Source: Dehalococcoidia bacterium
Lineage (GTDB): Bacteria > Chloroflexota > Dehalococcoidia > SAR202 > UBA11138
Length of the DNA stretch: 17,086 nt
Direction of reading: 5' to 3'
NCBI GenBank assembly: GCA_012270665.1
Contig: JAAXHY010000182.1
Coordinates: forward strand, 1 to 17,086
This document shows, one piece after another, positions 1 through 7,035 of the stretch (its first letter is position 1; every line of letters begins with the position of its first letter). Made by a program: the position numbers and the translations under genes. Under the pieces are notes generated by a model. The model made no database searches and had not been told where the DNA came from. It saw only the letters and a program-made list of their open reading frames with translations.

Positions 1-162
1 GGCCGCGCGCTGTTCGAGCGGGCCGTCGAGAACATGACGCCGATGAAGCGTGAGCAGACTCCCGAGGACATCGGCAAGCTGGCGGCATTCCTCGCCTCCG
101 ACGACGCGCGCAACATTACCGGACAGGCCATAAACGTGGACGGTGGCATACGCATGAACTAG
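1..162 (+). CDS. Short-chain dehydrogenase/reductase (SDR), C-terminal fragment
   Basis: The open frame enters from the left edge and ends at TAG 160-162, giving 53 residues. They contain TPEDIGKLAAFLASDDARNI followed by TGQAINVDGG. This is the C-terminal signature of classical SDR oxidoreductases (FabG-like): the 'PEDIA..v.FLaSD.a..iTGq.i.vDGG' helix and last strand next to the substrate pocket. These enzymes reduce or oxidise carbonyl/alcohol groups with NAD(P)(H) in the cytoplasm. The Rossmann cofactor motif and the Ser-Tyr-Lys catalytic residues lie outside the window, so substrate and cofactor cannot be assigned. The gene is complete at its 3' end and is followed by a tRNA gene. The family call is secure; the specific function is unknown. 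Confidence 0.85.
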   Translation, partial: GRALFERAVENMTPMKREQTPEDIGKLAAFLASDDARNITGQAINVDGGIRMN

Positions 163-207
163 CGGCCCCTTCCCTAAGCCTGGTACGGACGACCGAGAAC
201 TCACTTA

Positions 208-237
208 TTGCCGTAGCAGGCCCCAAGTCGTTACAAT
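208..237 (+). promoter_or_regulatory. Putative sigma-70-type promoter of tRNA-Pro
   Basis: A -35-like TTGCCG (208-213) and a -10-like TACAAT (232-237) are separated by 18 bp. The predicted start near 244-245 lies about 11 nt upstream of the mature tRNA 5' end at 256, a sensible distance for a tRNA leader. The same TACAAT hexamer occurs at the candidate promoters at 12502-12507 and 12923-12928. This is a pattern match only. Confidence 0.5.
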
Positions 238-255
238 ATGGCCTAGCGAATTAGT

Positions 256-331
256 CGGGGCGTAGCGCAGTCGGTAGCGCGCCACGTTCGGGACGTGGAG
301 GTCGCTGGTTCAAGTCCAGTCGCCCCGACCA
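256..331 (+). tRNA. tRNA-Pro(CGG)
   Basis: The cloverleaf can be folded by eye. The acceptor arms cggggcg (256-262) and cgccccg (321-327) are fully complementary. The anticodon stem CCACG/CGTGG encloses the loop TTCGGGA (287-293), putting the anticodon CGG at 289-291, followed by G37. The T arm contains GGTTCAAGTCC. The discriminator base is A328 and CCA is encoded at 329-331. The first base is C, as is usual for bacterial tRNA-Pro. It decodes CCG. Confidence 0.95.
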
Positions 332-344
332 GCTCACCCAAACG

Positions 345-358
345 GGCGGGCGACCGCC
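345..358 (+). terminator. Small hairpin after the tRNA (weak terminator candidate)
   Basis: GGCGG and CCGCC form a 5-bp stem closed by a GCGA (GNRA-type) tetraloop, 14 nt after the tRNA CCA end. It is followed only by gctttg, not a real U-tract, so termination or processing is possible but unproven. Confidence 0.25.
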
Positions 359-401
359 GCTTTGAACATACGATGGTTATCCGAGCGCGTACAGTTTGGC
401 C

Positions 402-407
402 GAGGGG
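402..407 (+). promoter_or_regulatory. Ribosome binding site that sets the phosphofructokinase start
   Basis: GAGGGG at 402-407 lies 9 nt before ATG 417. An in-frame TTG at 396 would extend the protein by seven residues, but that extension (MAEGNIS) would contain the binding site itself. ATG 417 is therefore preferred. Confidence 0.7.
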
Positions 408-416
408 AATATCTCC

Positions 417-1706
417 ATGAACCGTCAACGCGGCAGGGTAGGAATCGACATGGGTGGAGGACCCGCCCCAGGCATCAACAGCGCGATCAGTTCCGTAACC
501 ATCGAAGCGGTCAACAGAGGATATGAAGTAATCGGCATCCTGGACGGCTTTTCACATCTGATGGAAGGCCGCGCCGACATGGTCCGTCCCCTGAAGATCG
601 AAGACGTGTCGCAGATACACTACCGTGGCGGCTCTATCATCCGCACATCCAGGGCCAATCCCACCCGACGCGCCGACCACATTCGGAACACGCTCGATTC
701 ACTGCGGGAGTTGGACGTTTCTTACCTCGCCACGATAGGCGGGGACGACACCGCGTTCAGCGCGTCAGAAGTCTCCCGTATGGCGGGAGGCGCAATCAAA
801 GTCGCTCACATTCCCAAGACGATTGACAACGACCTCCCCCTGCCCGACGGGATGCCCACGTTCGGCTACGAGACAGCTCGACATCTGGGAACCGAACTCG
901 TCCGCAACCTCATCGAAGACTTTCGTTCCACCAACCGCTGGTACATAGTCATAGCGATGGGACGCGCCGCCGGGCACCTGGCTCTGGGCATCGGAAAGTC
1001 GGCTGGAGCCACACTTACCATCATACCCGAGGAGTTTACGTCCGAACGCATCAGCGTATCCGACGTCTGCGACGTCATGGAAACGGCCATACTGAAGCGG
1101 CGGGTGATGGGAAAAGACCGTGGACTGGCAGTGATCGCCGAAGGTGTAGCGGAGAAGTTCGATCCGGAGGAATTAGCCAGTTTTCCGGGTGTCGAGGTAT
1201 CGCAGGACCAGCACGGACACCTCCGACTTGGAGAGATCCAGCTTGAGAAGATCCTGAAGCGCGCAATCCAGAAACGCTTCGAGGCCAGGGGCGAGACGCT
1301 CCCCATCATAGACAGCGCCATAGGATACGAACTCCGGTCTTACGCGCCAATCCCGTTCGACATAGATTACACGCGCACACTGGGCTACGGCGCGGCGAGG
1401 GCGCTGCTGTCGGAACCAAGCGAACAATACCCGGAGCGGGGAGGGCTGGTATGCCTGGTTGGCGGCGACATCAAAGTGCTGCCATTCGACCAACTCAGGG
1501 ACCCGGAAACAGGACGCACCCGCGTGCGCACCGTTGATGTAGAGGGCGAAAGCTATCAGGTGGCCCGCAAGTACATGATCCGGCTCGAAAAATCCGACCT
1601 TGCCGATAAGGAAATGAAGAGGCGGCTCGCTGAGGCCGCCGAAATGACGCCCGACGAGTTCGGAGAAAGATTCGCAAAAGTGGTCGAACTCGCTGGAGCG
1701 GTATAG
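417..1706 (+). CDS. pfp: 6-phosphofructokinase, pyrophosphate-dependent type
   Basis: This 429-residue protein is a PfkA-family phosphofructokinase, phosphorylating fructose 6-phosphate to fructose 1,6-bisphosphate. The N-terminal glycine-rich loop is GGGPAPGIN (13-21). The phosphate-donor loop reads GGDD at 108-111 and the catalytic motif PKTIDND at 133-139, with D137 as the expected base. In ATP-using enzymes such as E. coli PfkA the positions of D111 and K134 are glycines (G104 and G124). Asp plus Lys there is the established signature of PPi-dependent enzymes, so reversible use of PPi is the likely chemistry. MGRAAGHLAL and IIPEEF, further family motifs, follow. The length is longer than the ~320-residue E. 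coli enzyme and fits the longer PPi-type clades. Class I aldolase follows after 38 bp, probably in the same operon. Donor specificity is inferred, not shown. Confidence 0.9.
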   Translation: MNRQRGRVGIDMGGGPAPGINSAISSVTIEAVNRGYEVIGILDGFSHLMEGRADMVRPLKIEDVSQIHYRGGSIIRTSRANPTRRADHIRNTLDSLRELDVSYLATIGGDDTAFSASEVSRMAGGAIKVAHIPKTIDNDLPLPDGMPTFGYETARHLGTELVRNLIEDFRSTNRWYIVIAMGRAAGHLALGIGKSAGATLTIIPEEFTSERISVSDVCDVMETAILKRRVMGKDRGLAVIAEGVAEKFDPEELASFPGVEVSQDQHGHLRLGEIQLEKILKRAIQKRFEARGETLPIIDSAIGYELRSYAPIPFDIDYTRTLGYGAARALLSEPSEQYPERGGLVCLVGGDIKVLPFDQLRDPETGRTRVRTVDVEGESYQVARKYMIRLEKSDLADKEMKRRLAEAAEMTPDEFGERFAKVVELAGAV

Positions 1707-1744
1707 TTCGTTATATCTGAGCAACCCAAAAGGACCCGCGCAGG

Positions 1745-2749
1745 ATGGACAACTCCCAATCTCTAATACAGACAGCCAATGCACTCGTCGCGCCCGGAAA
1801 GGGCATACTGGCCGCGGACGAGAGCGCCCGCACGATAGGGAGCCGTTTCGCCGCGCTCGGAATCGAGAATACCGAGATTAACCGGCGCGACTACCGGGAG
1901 ATGCTTATCAGTACGGAGGGAGTTTCCGATTACATAGGCGGCGTAATCCTATACGACGAAACACTGCGTCAGAACTGCGCCGACGGCACGCCCATCGTCG
2001 ACTTGCTCAGCGAGCGCGGCATCATCCCGGGCATCAAGGTGGACACAAGCGCGCACCCTCTTGCCGGCGCGCCTGGGGAGGTAGTTACCGAGGGCTTGGA
2101 CGGCCTGCGCGACCGCATGGCCGAGTACTACGAGATAGGCGCAAGATTCGCCAAGTGGAGAGCCGTCATCGCAATCGGCCCTCACATTCCCAGCGACTAC
2201 TGCATCGAGGTCAACGCCCACGCGCTGGCGCGTTACGCGGCTCTCGCTCAGGAAGCGGGACTTGTCCCCATCGTCGAGCCTGAGGTCCTTATGGACGGCG
2301 ATCACGATATTTCTCGCTGCTACGACGTAACCCAGGACACGCTGAGAGAGGTTTTCAGCCAACTCGCCGCCCAGCGCGTGATGCTCGAAGGCACTCTGCT
2401 AAAACCCAACATGGTGATCTCGGGCAAGGGAGCCTCAAACCGCGCAGGACCGGAAGAGGTCGCGGAAAAGACCGTTGACTGTCTGATGCGGAATGTACCG
2501 GCAGCGGTTCCGGGCATAGCTTTCCTATCCGGCGGACAGGGTGACGACGAGGCTACGGACAACCTTCGGGCAATCAACATCCGGGGCAAGGAAGTCGGCG
2601 CGCCCTGGCAGTTGACTTTCTCGTTTGCCCGCGCGCTCCAATCCACGCCCCTCCAGATCTGGGCCGCCGACCAAACCGCAATCCAGTCGGCGCAGAAGGC
2701 GTTCTACCAGCGCGCCTCACAGACGGCAGCGGCGCGAAGCGCGGCATAG
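1745..2749 (+). CDS. Fructose-bisphosphate aldolase, class I
   Basis: This 334-residue Schiff-base aldolase cleaves fructose 1,6-bisphosphate to dihydroxyacetone phosphate and glyceraldehyde 3-phosphate, and does the reverse in gluconeogenesis. The N-terminal signature GKGILAADES spans 18-27. GGVILYDETL, AKWRAVI and VEPEVL mark the barrel strands carrying active-site residues. The Schiff-base lysine is K220 in LEGTLLKPNMV. These are features of the eukaryote-like class I family; bacteria more often use the metal-dependent class II enzyme. AAAAGGA (1727-1734 region) upstream of ATG 1745 is a reasonable ribosome binding site. The gene lies directly downstream of the phosphofructokinase, so the two successive steps are likely co-expressed. 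The tail is Ala-rich (QTAAARSAA). The family call is very secure. Confidence 0.95.
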   Translation: MDNSQSLIQTANALVAPGKGILAADESARTIGSRFAALGIENTEINRRDYREMLISTEGVSDYIGGVILYDETLRQNCADGTPIVDLLSERGIIPGIKVDTSAHPLAGAPGEVVTEGLDGLRDRMAEYYEIGARFAKWRAVIAIGPHIPSDYCIEVNAHALARYAALAQEAGLVPIVEPEVLMDGDHDISRCYDVTQDTLREVFSQLAAQRVMLEGTLLKPNMVISGKGASNRAGPEEVAEKTVDCLMRNVPAAVPGIAFLSGGQGDDEATDNLRAINIRGKEVGAPWQLTFSFARALQSTPLQIWAADQTAIQSAQKAFYQRASQTAAARSAA

Positions 2750-2840
2750 ACTGAAAGTAGCCGTCGAGCTCGTTTCCGAGACTACATGAATAGCCCCTCC
2801 GGTATGGCGACTCGATGATCAGAACACTGATTCCGGCGTA

Positions 2841-4058
2841 ATGAGTGTCCCTATGACTCTTGAAAATCAAGACCTGATCCGCCTGTTGCAAGATGGCGAA
2901 TCTGACCGCGTCGAGTTCAAGAGCGCGCTAAGTGGAAATACACGGAACGAGATTCAAGAGGCGATATGTGCCTTCGCCAATGATCTGCCCGACCACCGCG
3001 AGCCAGGGGTGATATTCGTAGGCGCGCATGATGACGGCTCTATCGCCGGACTGCCAATCACCGACGAACTGCTCAGGCAGTTGGCAGGCATGAAAACCGA
3101 GGGGAACATAGTCCCGCCTCCAACTATGACGGTCGAAAGACTGACGATTGATGGCGGCGACGTAGCGGTGGTCGCTGTTCAGCCGTCGGACTCTCCACCG
3201 GTTCGTTACAGAGGCAGGGTTCATGTTCGCTTCGGTCCTCGACGAGGGACCGCAACAGCGCAGGATGAAAGGATACTCAACGAAAAGCGCCGCTATGGTG
3301 ACATCCCTTTCGATATCTATCCAATCCCATCCGCGAGGTTGGATGACTTGGACTTGCGCTATTTCGAACTTGAATATCTACCGCAGGCGTTTGATCGTGA
3401 GGTTCTGGCAGTCAATGACCGCGGCATTGAAGAACGCCTGGCCGCCACAAAGATGATAACCTCCTCGGATGAACCGATTCCCACTGTGTTGGGAGTTCTG
3501 GTACTTGGGAAAAATCCTCAGGATTTTCTACCGGGCGCCTATGTAGAGTTTCTAAGACTAGATGGGGAAGAGCTATCAGATGACATATCTGATAGCGAGG
3601 ATATTCGCGGGGCGATACCGGATGTGATTAGACGCTTGGACGAAAAGTTGAGCGCTCACAATCGGACTGCGGTGGATATTCTTTCGGCCCCTATTGAACG
3701 TAGAAAGAGCACATATCCAATCCAAGCCGTTCAGCAAATAACGCGTAACGCTATAATGCATCGCACATACGAAGCGACTAACTCTCCATCAAAAGTACAC
3801 TGGTTCAATGATAGAATCGAAATTGTAAGCTCAGGAGGTCCATTTGGAGGAGTGTCTGCCGCCAATTTTGGACGACCAGGTTTAGCTGATTACAGGAATC
3901 CCAATCTGGCTGATGTAATGAGAACTCTAGGATTTGTTCAGCATTTCGGCGTTGGCATATCCATCGCCCGCCGCCTGCTCCGAGAGGCAGGACATCCCGA
4001 ACCCGAATTTGATGTTCTGGAAAATTTCGTCTTTGCTACTCTAAAGGCGACATCCTAG
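2841..4058 (+). CDS. Schlafen/AlbA_2-type protein with C-terminal GHKL-like ATP-binding domain
   Basis: This 405-residue protein is built like the bacterial AlbA_2 'divergent AAA / ATP-binding' family. Residues ~8-145 look like the AlbA_2 (Schlafen-like) domain: GESDRVEFK (19-27), AFAND (44-48), IFVGAHDDG (58-66), then PPVRYRGRVHVRFG. Residues ~295-400 match the C-terminal RecG-like ATPase (HATPase_c_4) domain: QITRNAIMHRTYEA with N303 and H307, FNDRIEIVSSGGPFGG, RNPNLADVMRTLGF and GVGISIARRL. Proteins of this type are annotated as transcriptional regulators or putative nucleases, and some sit in defence loci. The start may be ATG 2841 or ATG 2853; neither has a strong ribosome binding site. 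The 3' part is much AT-richer than neighbouring genes (24 G+C of 60 at 3781-3840), which suggests transfer. A ParA-like ATPase follows after 16 bp. Domain calls are good; the biological role is unknown. Confidence 0.8.
   Translation: MSVPMTLENQDLIRLLQDGESDRVEFKSALSGNTRNEIQEAICAFANDLPDHREPGVIFVGAHDDGSIAGLPITDELLRQLAGMKTEGNIVPPPTMTVERLTIDGGDVAVVAVQPSDSPPVRYRGRVHVRFGPRRGTATAQDERILNEKRRYGDIPFDIYPIPSARLDDLDLRYFELEYLPQAFDREVLAVNDRGIEERLAATKMITSSDEPIPTVLGVLVLGKNPQDFLPGAYVEFLRLDGEELSDDISDSEDIRGAIPDVIRRLDEKLSAHNRTAVDILSAPIERRKSTYPIQAVQQITRNAIMHRTYEATNSPSKVHWFNDRIEIVSSGGPFGGVSAANFGRPGLADYRNPNLADVMRTLGFVQHFGVGISIARRLLREAGHPEPEFDVLENFVFATLKATS
3572..3596. repeat. Perfect 9-bp inverted repeat inside the AlbA_2-type gene
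   Basis: gctatcaga (3572-3580) and tctgatagc (3588-3596) are exact reverse complements around a 7-nt loop. It lies within the coding sequence, in a Ser/Asp-rich stretch (LSDDISDSED). It may be a chance mRNA hairpin or an operator-like site; nothing in the sequence decides. Confidence 0.6.
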
Positions 4059-4059
4059 T

Positions 4060-4066
4060 AGGAGGT
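4060..4066 (+). promoter_or_regulatory. Strong ribosome binding site of the ParA-like gene
   Basis: An AGGAGGT-type sequence lies just after the upstream stop codon and about 8 nt before ATG 4075. It is one of the strongest Shine-Dalgarno matches in the window, which supports a bicistronic unit with high translation of the second gene. Confidence 0.7.
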
Positions 4067-4074
4067 TCTCCAAG

Positions 4075-5109
4075 ATGGCTGTCCCTGTTCTTACTTTCTT
4101 CAATAACAAAGGAGGTGTCGGCAAGACTTCCTTAGTCTATCACTTAGCATGGATGTTATTTGATACCAACCATAGAGTCTTGGTCTGCGATCTTGATCCA
4201 CAGGCCAATCTAACGGCGGCATTCTTGGACGAAGACCGGCTAGAAAACCTATGGGACGAAACTGCCACTTCATCTCCGTTGAGGAGCACTATCTTCGAGT
4301 GTGTAAAACCACTTATGCAAGTCGGGGATCTTCAATCTCCATCCCTTCAACAAATTTCATCCAGCATTTTTGGAGGAGAACTGAATCTAATTCCGGGCGA
4401 TCTCGCCCTAGCCGAGTTCGAGGATACACTATCCTCCGAATGGCCAAATGCTATGGGTTCTGGCAACTTGTACCGTCCATTCAGAATACTGACCGCGTTT
4501 TCAACTGTGATGCAGGATGGAGCCGCGCAAATGGATGCTGAAATCATCTTAGCCGACGTTGGTCCTAACCTCGGAGCCATCAACCGTTCAGCGCTGATCG
4601 CGACCGAATACGTAGTGGTCCCACTAGGGGCGGACTTGTTTTCTCTTCGAGGATTGCACAATCTTGGCCCGACCCTCAAGCGATGGAGACAAGATTGGAA
4701 ACGTAGGCGAGATAACTGGAGTGAACCCGCTTTTCCTCTTCCGATGGGCGACATGGAACCCATAGGGTATGTAGTGCAACAGCACAGTGTACGCCTGAAC
4801 CGCCCAGTGAGAGCCTATGACAAGTGGGTCAACCGGATGCCGGCGGAATACGCTATCAACCTGCTGGAAGATGACGAAGGCCCCTACGCCGCCACTCCCG
4901 CTCAGGACAGTGAACATGCCTTGGCAACTGTCAAGCACTACCGAAGTCTTGTCCCGATGGGTCAAGAAAAACGCAAACCTATCTTCAAATTGACTACCGC
5001 AGACGGGGCCTTTGGAAGCCACGCAACAGCTGTCCGAGGAGCCTACGCTGATTTTGAAGCTCTAGCCAATAAGCTATATCAAAGGGTGTCGGAGCAGAAG
5101 TCGGCTTGA
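4075..5109 (+). CDS. ParA/MinD-family (SIMIBI) ATPase, partner of the AlbA_2-type protein
   Basis: This 344-residue protein is a deviant-Walker ATPase. FNNKGGVGKTS (9-19) carries the signature lysine K12 and the P-loop K17. DLDPQANLT (39-47) is the Walker A' region, and EIILADVGPN has the Walker B-like D161. In this family ATP binding drives dimerisation on DNA or membrane. The N-terminal ~200 residues match ParA. The C-terminal ~140 residues (with QQHSVRLNRPVRAYDKWVNR and a long charged segment) are less typical and could be a partner-binding part. There is no ParB gene next to it and no helix-turn-helix in front of the ATPase core. The base composition is AT-rich (25 G+C of 60 at 4081-4140), like the end of the upstream gene. 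It forms a two-gene unit with that gene. A classical chromosome- or plasmid-partition role looks unlikely; the function is unassigned. Confidence 0.85.
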   Translation: MAVPVLTFFNNKGGVGKTSLVYHLAWMLFDTNHRVLVCDLDPQANLTAAFLDEDRLENLWDETATSSPLRSTIFECVKPLMQVGDLQSPSLQQISSSIFGGELNLIPGDLALAEFEDTLSSEWPNAMGSGNLYRPFRILTAFSTVMQDGAAQMDAEIILADVGPNLGAINRSALIATEYVVVPLGADLFSLRGLHNLGPTLKRWRQDWKRRRDNWSEPAFPLPMGDMEPIGYVVQQHSVRLNRPVRAYDKWVNRMPAEYAINLLEDDEGPYAATPAQDSEHALATVKHYRSLVPMGQEKRKPIFKLTTADGAFGSHATAVRGAYADFEALANKLYQRVSEQKSA

Positions 5110-5127
5110 AGCCCACTTAACGGCAAG

Positions 5128-6273
5128 TCAATCTCGGTCGGTAAACGCCGGCATCACTTCTCTGGCGAAGATGCGCAGTTGCTCCATGAATTCGGCGCGG
5201 GGCATACCCTCGGCCCAGTGCAGAATTACATGCTCAAGGCCCGGATACTTATTCTCCATCTCTTTCAGGAAGAGGATGAGGTCTTCGGGCGGGCCGCATA
5301 TCCAGGCTTTCTGCTCTACGCCATCCTCGATATATGGGGTTCGCGCAGGAGCCCCCGGAGTGCCCCAGGTGCGGCCCTGCTCATCCGCGTATCTCACGAA
5401 CCCAAACGGAGCAAACCACTTGTAACGTTCGTCGTGATACGGCCTGAGCCGGTCCATCGCCTCTTTCTGGCTGTCGGCTATATAGAATCCGACTCCGAGA
5501 GCGAGGTTTTCGCCGAGAGCGAGTCTCTGACCGTACTTGGCGTTCGCGTCACGGTACTGCTCAAAAATCTGCTCCACCAGTGTCTCGCCCGTCAGGGCGA
5601 CCACGCCTCTGATACCGTTCCTGGCGATGAAGTCTATCGTCCTGCCGCTGACTATGGGCTGCCACATCTCCACCGGAAGATGCTTCGGACGCGGGACAAG
5701 TGTCACTTCCTCCAGGTCATAGCCGCGATATTCGACCTTTGCGGGCACCGAGTAGCGCTTTCCTTGGTGGGAAAAGGACTCCTGGTTGAATGCCTTGAAG
5801 ATGATCTCCATTTGTTCCTCGAACAGTTCGCGGTTGGCGTCGTTGTCTATGACAGGAGACCCGAGAGACTCGACCTCTCGACTGTGGTATCCGCGTCCTA
5901 CCCCAAATATGATGCGTCCGTCTGTCAGGATGTCCGCCATCGCGTAGTCCTCAGCAAGACGAATAGGATGCCACATCGGGACGATGTTGAAGGCGCATCC
6001 GAATTTTAGTCTCTCCGTGCGTGACGCCAGGTGAGTTCCGAGCAGGATGATGTTGGGGATGCACTCATAACCCTCGTGCTGAAAGTGATGCTCCGCCATC
6101 CAGAGAGCATAGAAACCCAGGTCGTCCATCAGCTCGGCGGCCTGAACGGCGGTATCCAGACTCTCGGTCAAGCGCTCACTGGGGTAGCGTCGGTCGTCGG
6201 CAGGCGTACCCTCACTGCCGACGTTTTCCAAGTCTATGTTGCCTACGTACAGTACTGAAAATTTGTCAATCAT
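5128..6273 (-). CDS. LLM-class flavin-dependent oxidoreductase (paralogue 1)
   Basis: This 381-residue protein belongs to the bacterial luciferase-like monooxygenase family, TIM-barrel enzymes using reduced FMN (or F420 in some clades) to oxidise organic substrates. Visible family features are MDDLGFYALWMAEHHF with the EHHF motif, CIPNIILLGTHLA, PMWHPIRLAEDYAMADIL, GRIIFGVGRGYHSREVE and LVPRPKHLPVEMWQPIVS. ATG 6273 (MIDKFSV) is chosen over GTG 6282 because it aligns with the start of its paralogue at 12470 and has GGAAG about 8 nt upstream. It follows the ABC permease by 45 bp on the same strand, so it may be the operon's last gene. Its 3' end meets the ParA-like gene convergently with an 18-bp gap. 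The substrate is unknown. The family call is secure; F420 versus FMN is not resolved. Confidence 0.9.
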   Translation of the reverse strand: MIDKFSVLYVGNIDLENVGSEGTPADDRRYPSERLTESLDTAVQAAELMDDLGFYALWMAEHHFQHEGYECIPNIILLGTHLASRTERLKFGCAFNIVPMWHPIRLAEDYAMADILTDGRIIFGVGRGYHSREVESLGSPVIDNDANRELFEEQMEIIFKAFNQESFSHQGKRYSVPAKVEYRGYDLEEVTLVPRPKHLPVEMWQPIVSGRTIDFIARNGIRGVVALTGETLVEQIFEQYRDANAKYGQRLALGENLALGVGFYIADSQKEAMDRLRPYHDERYKWFAPFGFVRYADEQGRTWGTPGAPARTPYIEDGVEQKAWICGPPEDLILFLKEMENKYPGLEHVILHWAEGMPRAEFMEQLRIFAREVMPAFTDRD

Positions 6274-6318
6274 TACCTTCACTTCCAGTATTATCGAATG
6301 ACTTCATTGAATTCCCAT

Positions 6319-7035
6319 TCAAGGCACGTCCATTCTTCTCAGGCGATAGACCGTGAGCCAGAGGAATACGATTGTTACGACGGCGGCGCCAACGACGGCG
6401 GCGGGAAATTCGATCACACGGTCGCTCAATACCTCAAGGCCATTGTTGTCCAAGCCATTCATTATCGCAAGTGTGTATCCCCGGACACTCAGGTATCTTA
6501 CGCCGCCTATGAAGGTGCTCAGAAGACCTTCCCAAAGGAAGACATAAACGATGGCGAAAGGAAGAGCCCGGGTAGTGATGAGCCCGGCCCACGTAAACAC
6601 GGAGGCATAGGTGATCACTCCCGCCAGGAGGGCGACCACGACCGCGGCAGTGGTCCGGAGGTCTCCGTCCGTTCCGACGTAAGTCGCAAGACCGCCGCTG
6701 ACCAAAGCGAGAGGAGCCGCGATAACAATCGAGGCTAGAAATTTAGGAATAGTGATGCGCCAGCGAGCTACTGGCTTTAGGAACACGTAACTGAGGGTCT
6801 TGTCTTCGATCTCGTTGCCAAAGGCAGCGGTTGCTAGGGCCATAGTCACAAGAGGCATTATTACCCCGACCAGGAGGCCGTCGAGCAGACCATTGATGAA
6901 TTCCTCGTTAGCGTCCGCGCCATCTCCGCCCGGGACAAATGCGAGGCCCACCGGTATCAATGCCAGCAGAACCGTGAGTATCACACGCCACTTGCCTGTT
7001 AGCTGCCGCAGAGAAAGGGTGAGTACCTGGGTCAT
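6319..7035 (-). CDS. ABC-2-type transporter permease, small subunit
   Basis: This 238-residue integral membrane protein has about six hydrophobic segments, including VILTVLLALIPVGLAFV, GVIMPLVTMALATAAFG, a segment near FLASIVIAAPLALVSGG and the C-terminal AVVGAAVVTIVFLWLTVYR. The segment NEIEDKTLSYVFLKPVARW is typical of ABC-2/NosY-like permeases, where 'E.e.gTl..lL..Pv.r' follows the first membrane spans. It has no ATPase motif. The ATG is preceded by GGAGG 5 nt upstream, inside the end of the upstream ATPase gene, whose stop codon directly abuts it. It is therefore translationally linked to ATPase 2 and probably forms the membrane part of the same exporter. The substrate cannot be told from sequence. 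Confidence 0.85.
   Translation of the reverse strand: MTQVLTLSLRQLTGKWRVILTVLLALIPVGLAFVPGGDGADANEEFINGLLDGLLVGVIMPLVTMALATAAFGNEIEDKTLSYVFLKPVARWRITIPKFLASIVIAAPLALVSGGLATYVGTDGDLRTTAAVVVALLAGVITYASVFTWAGLITTRALPFAIVYVFLWEGLLSTFIGGVRYLSVRGYTLAIMNGLDNNGLEVLSDRVIEFPAAVVGAAVVTIVFLWLTVYRLRRMDVP

Noticed and set aside
396..416. TTG 396 as start of the phosphofructokinase.
   Set aside because: The extension would contain the ribosome binding site that serves ATG 417.
243..428. A 61-codon minus-strand frame across the tRNA containing GATGLEPATS.
   Set aside because: That peptide is a well-known artefact of translating antisense to a tRNA gene.
2750..2840. A terminator between the aldolase and the AlbA_2-type gene.
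   Set aside because: Only weak 4-5-bp stems are seen (for example ctcg/cgag around tttc, and atcag/ctgat at 2818-2831), with no U-tract.
4075..5109. The ParA-like gene as part of a plasmid or chromosomal parABS partition locus.
   Set aside because: No ParB gene or clustered parS-like palindromes were seen nearby, and the linked gene is AlbA_2-type.
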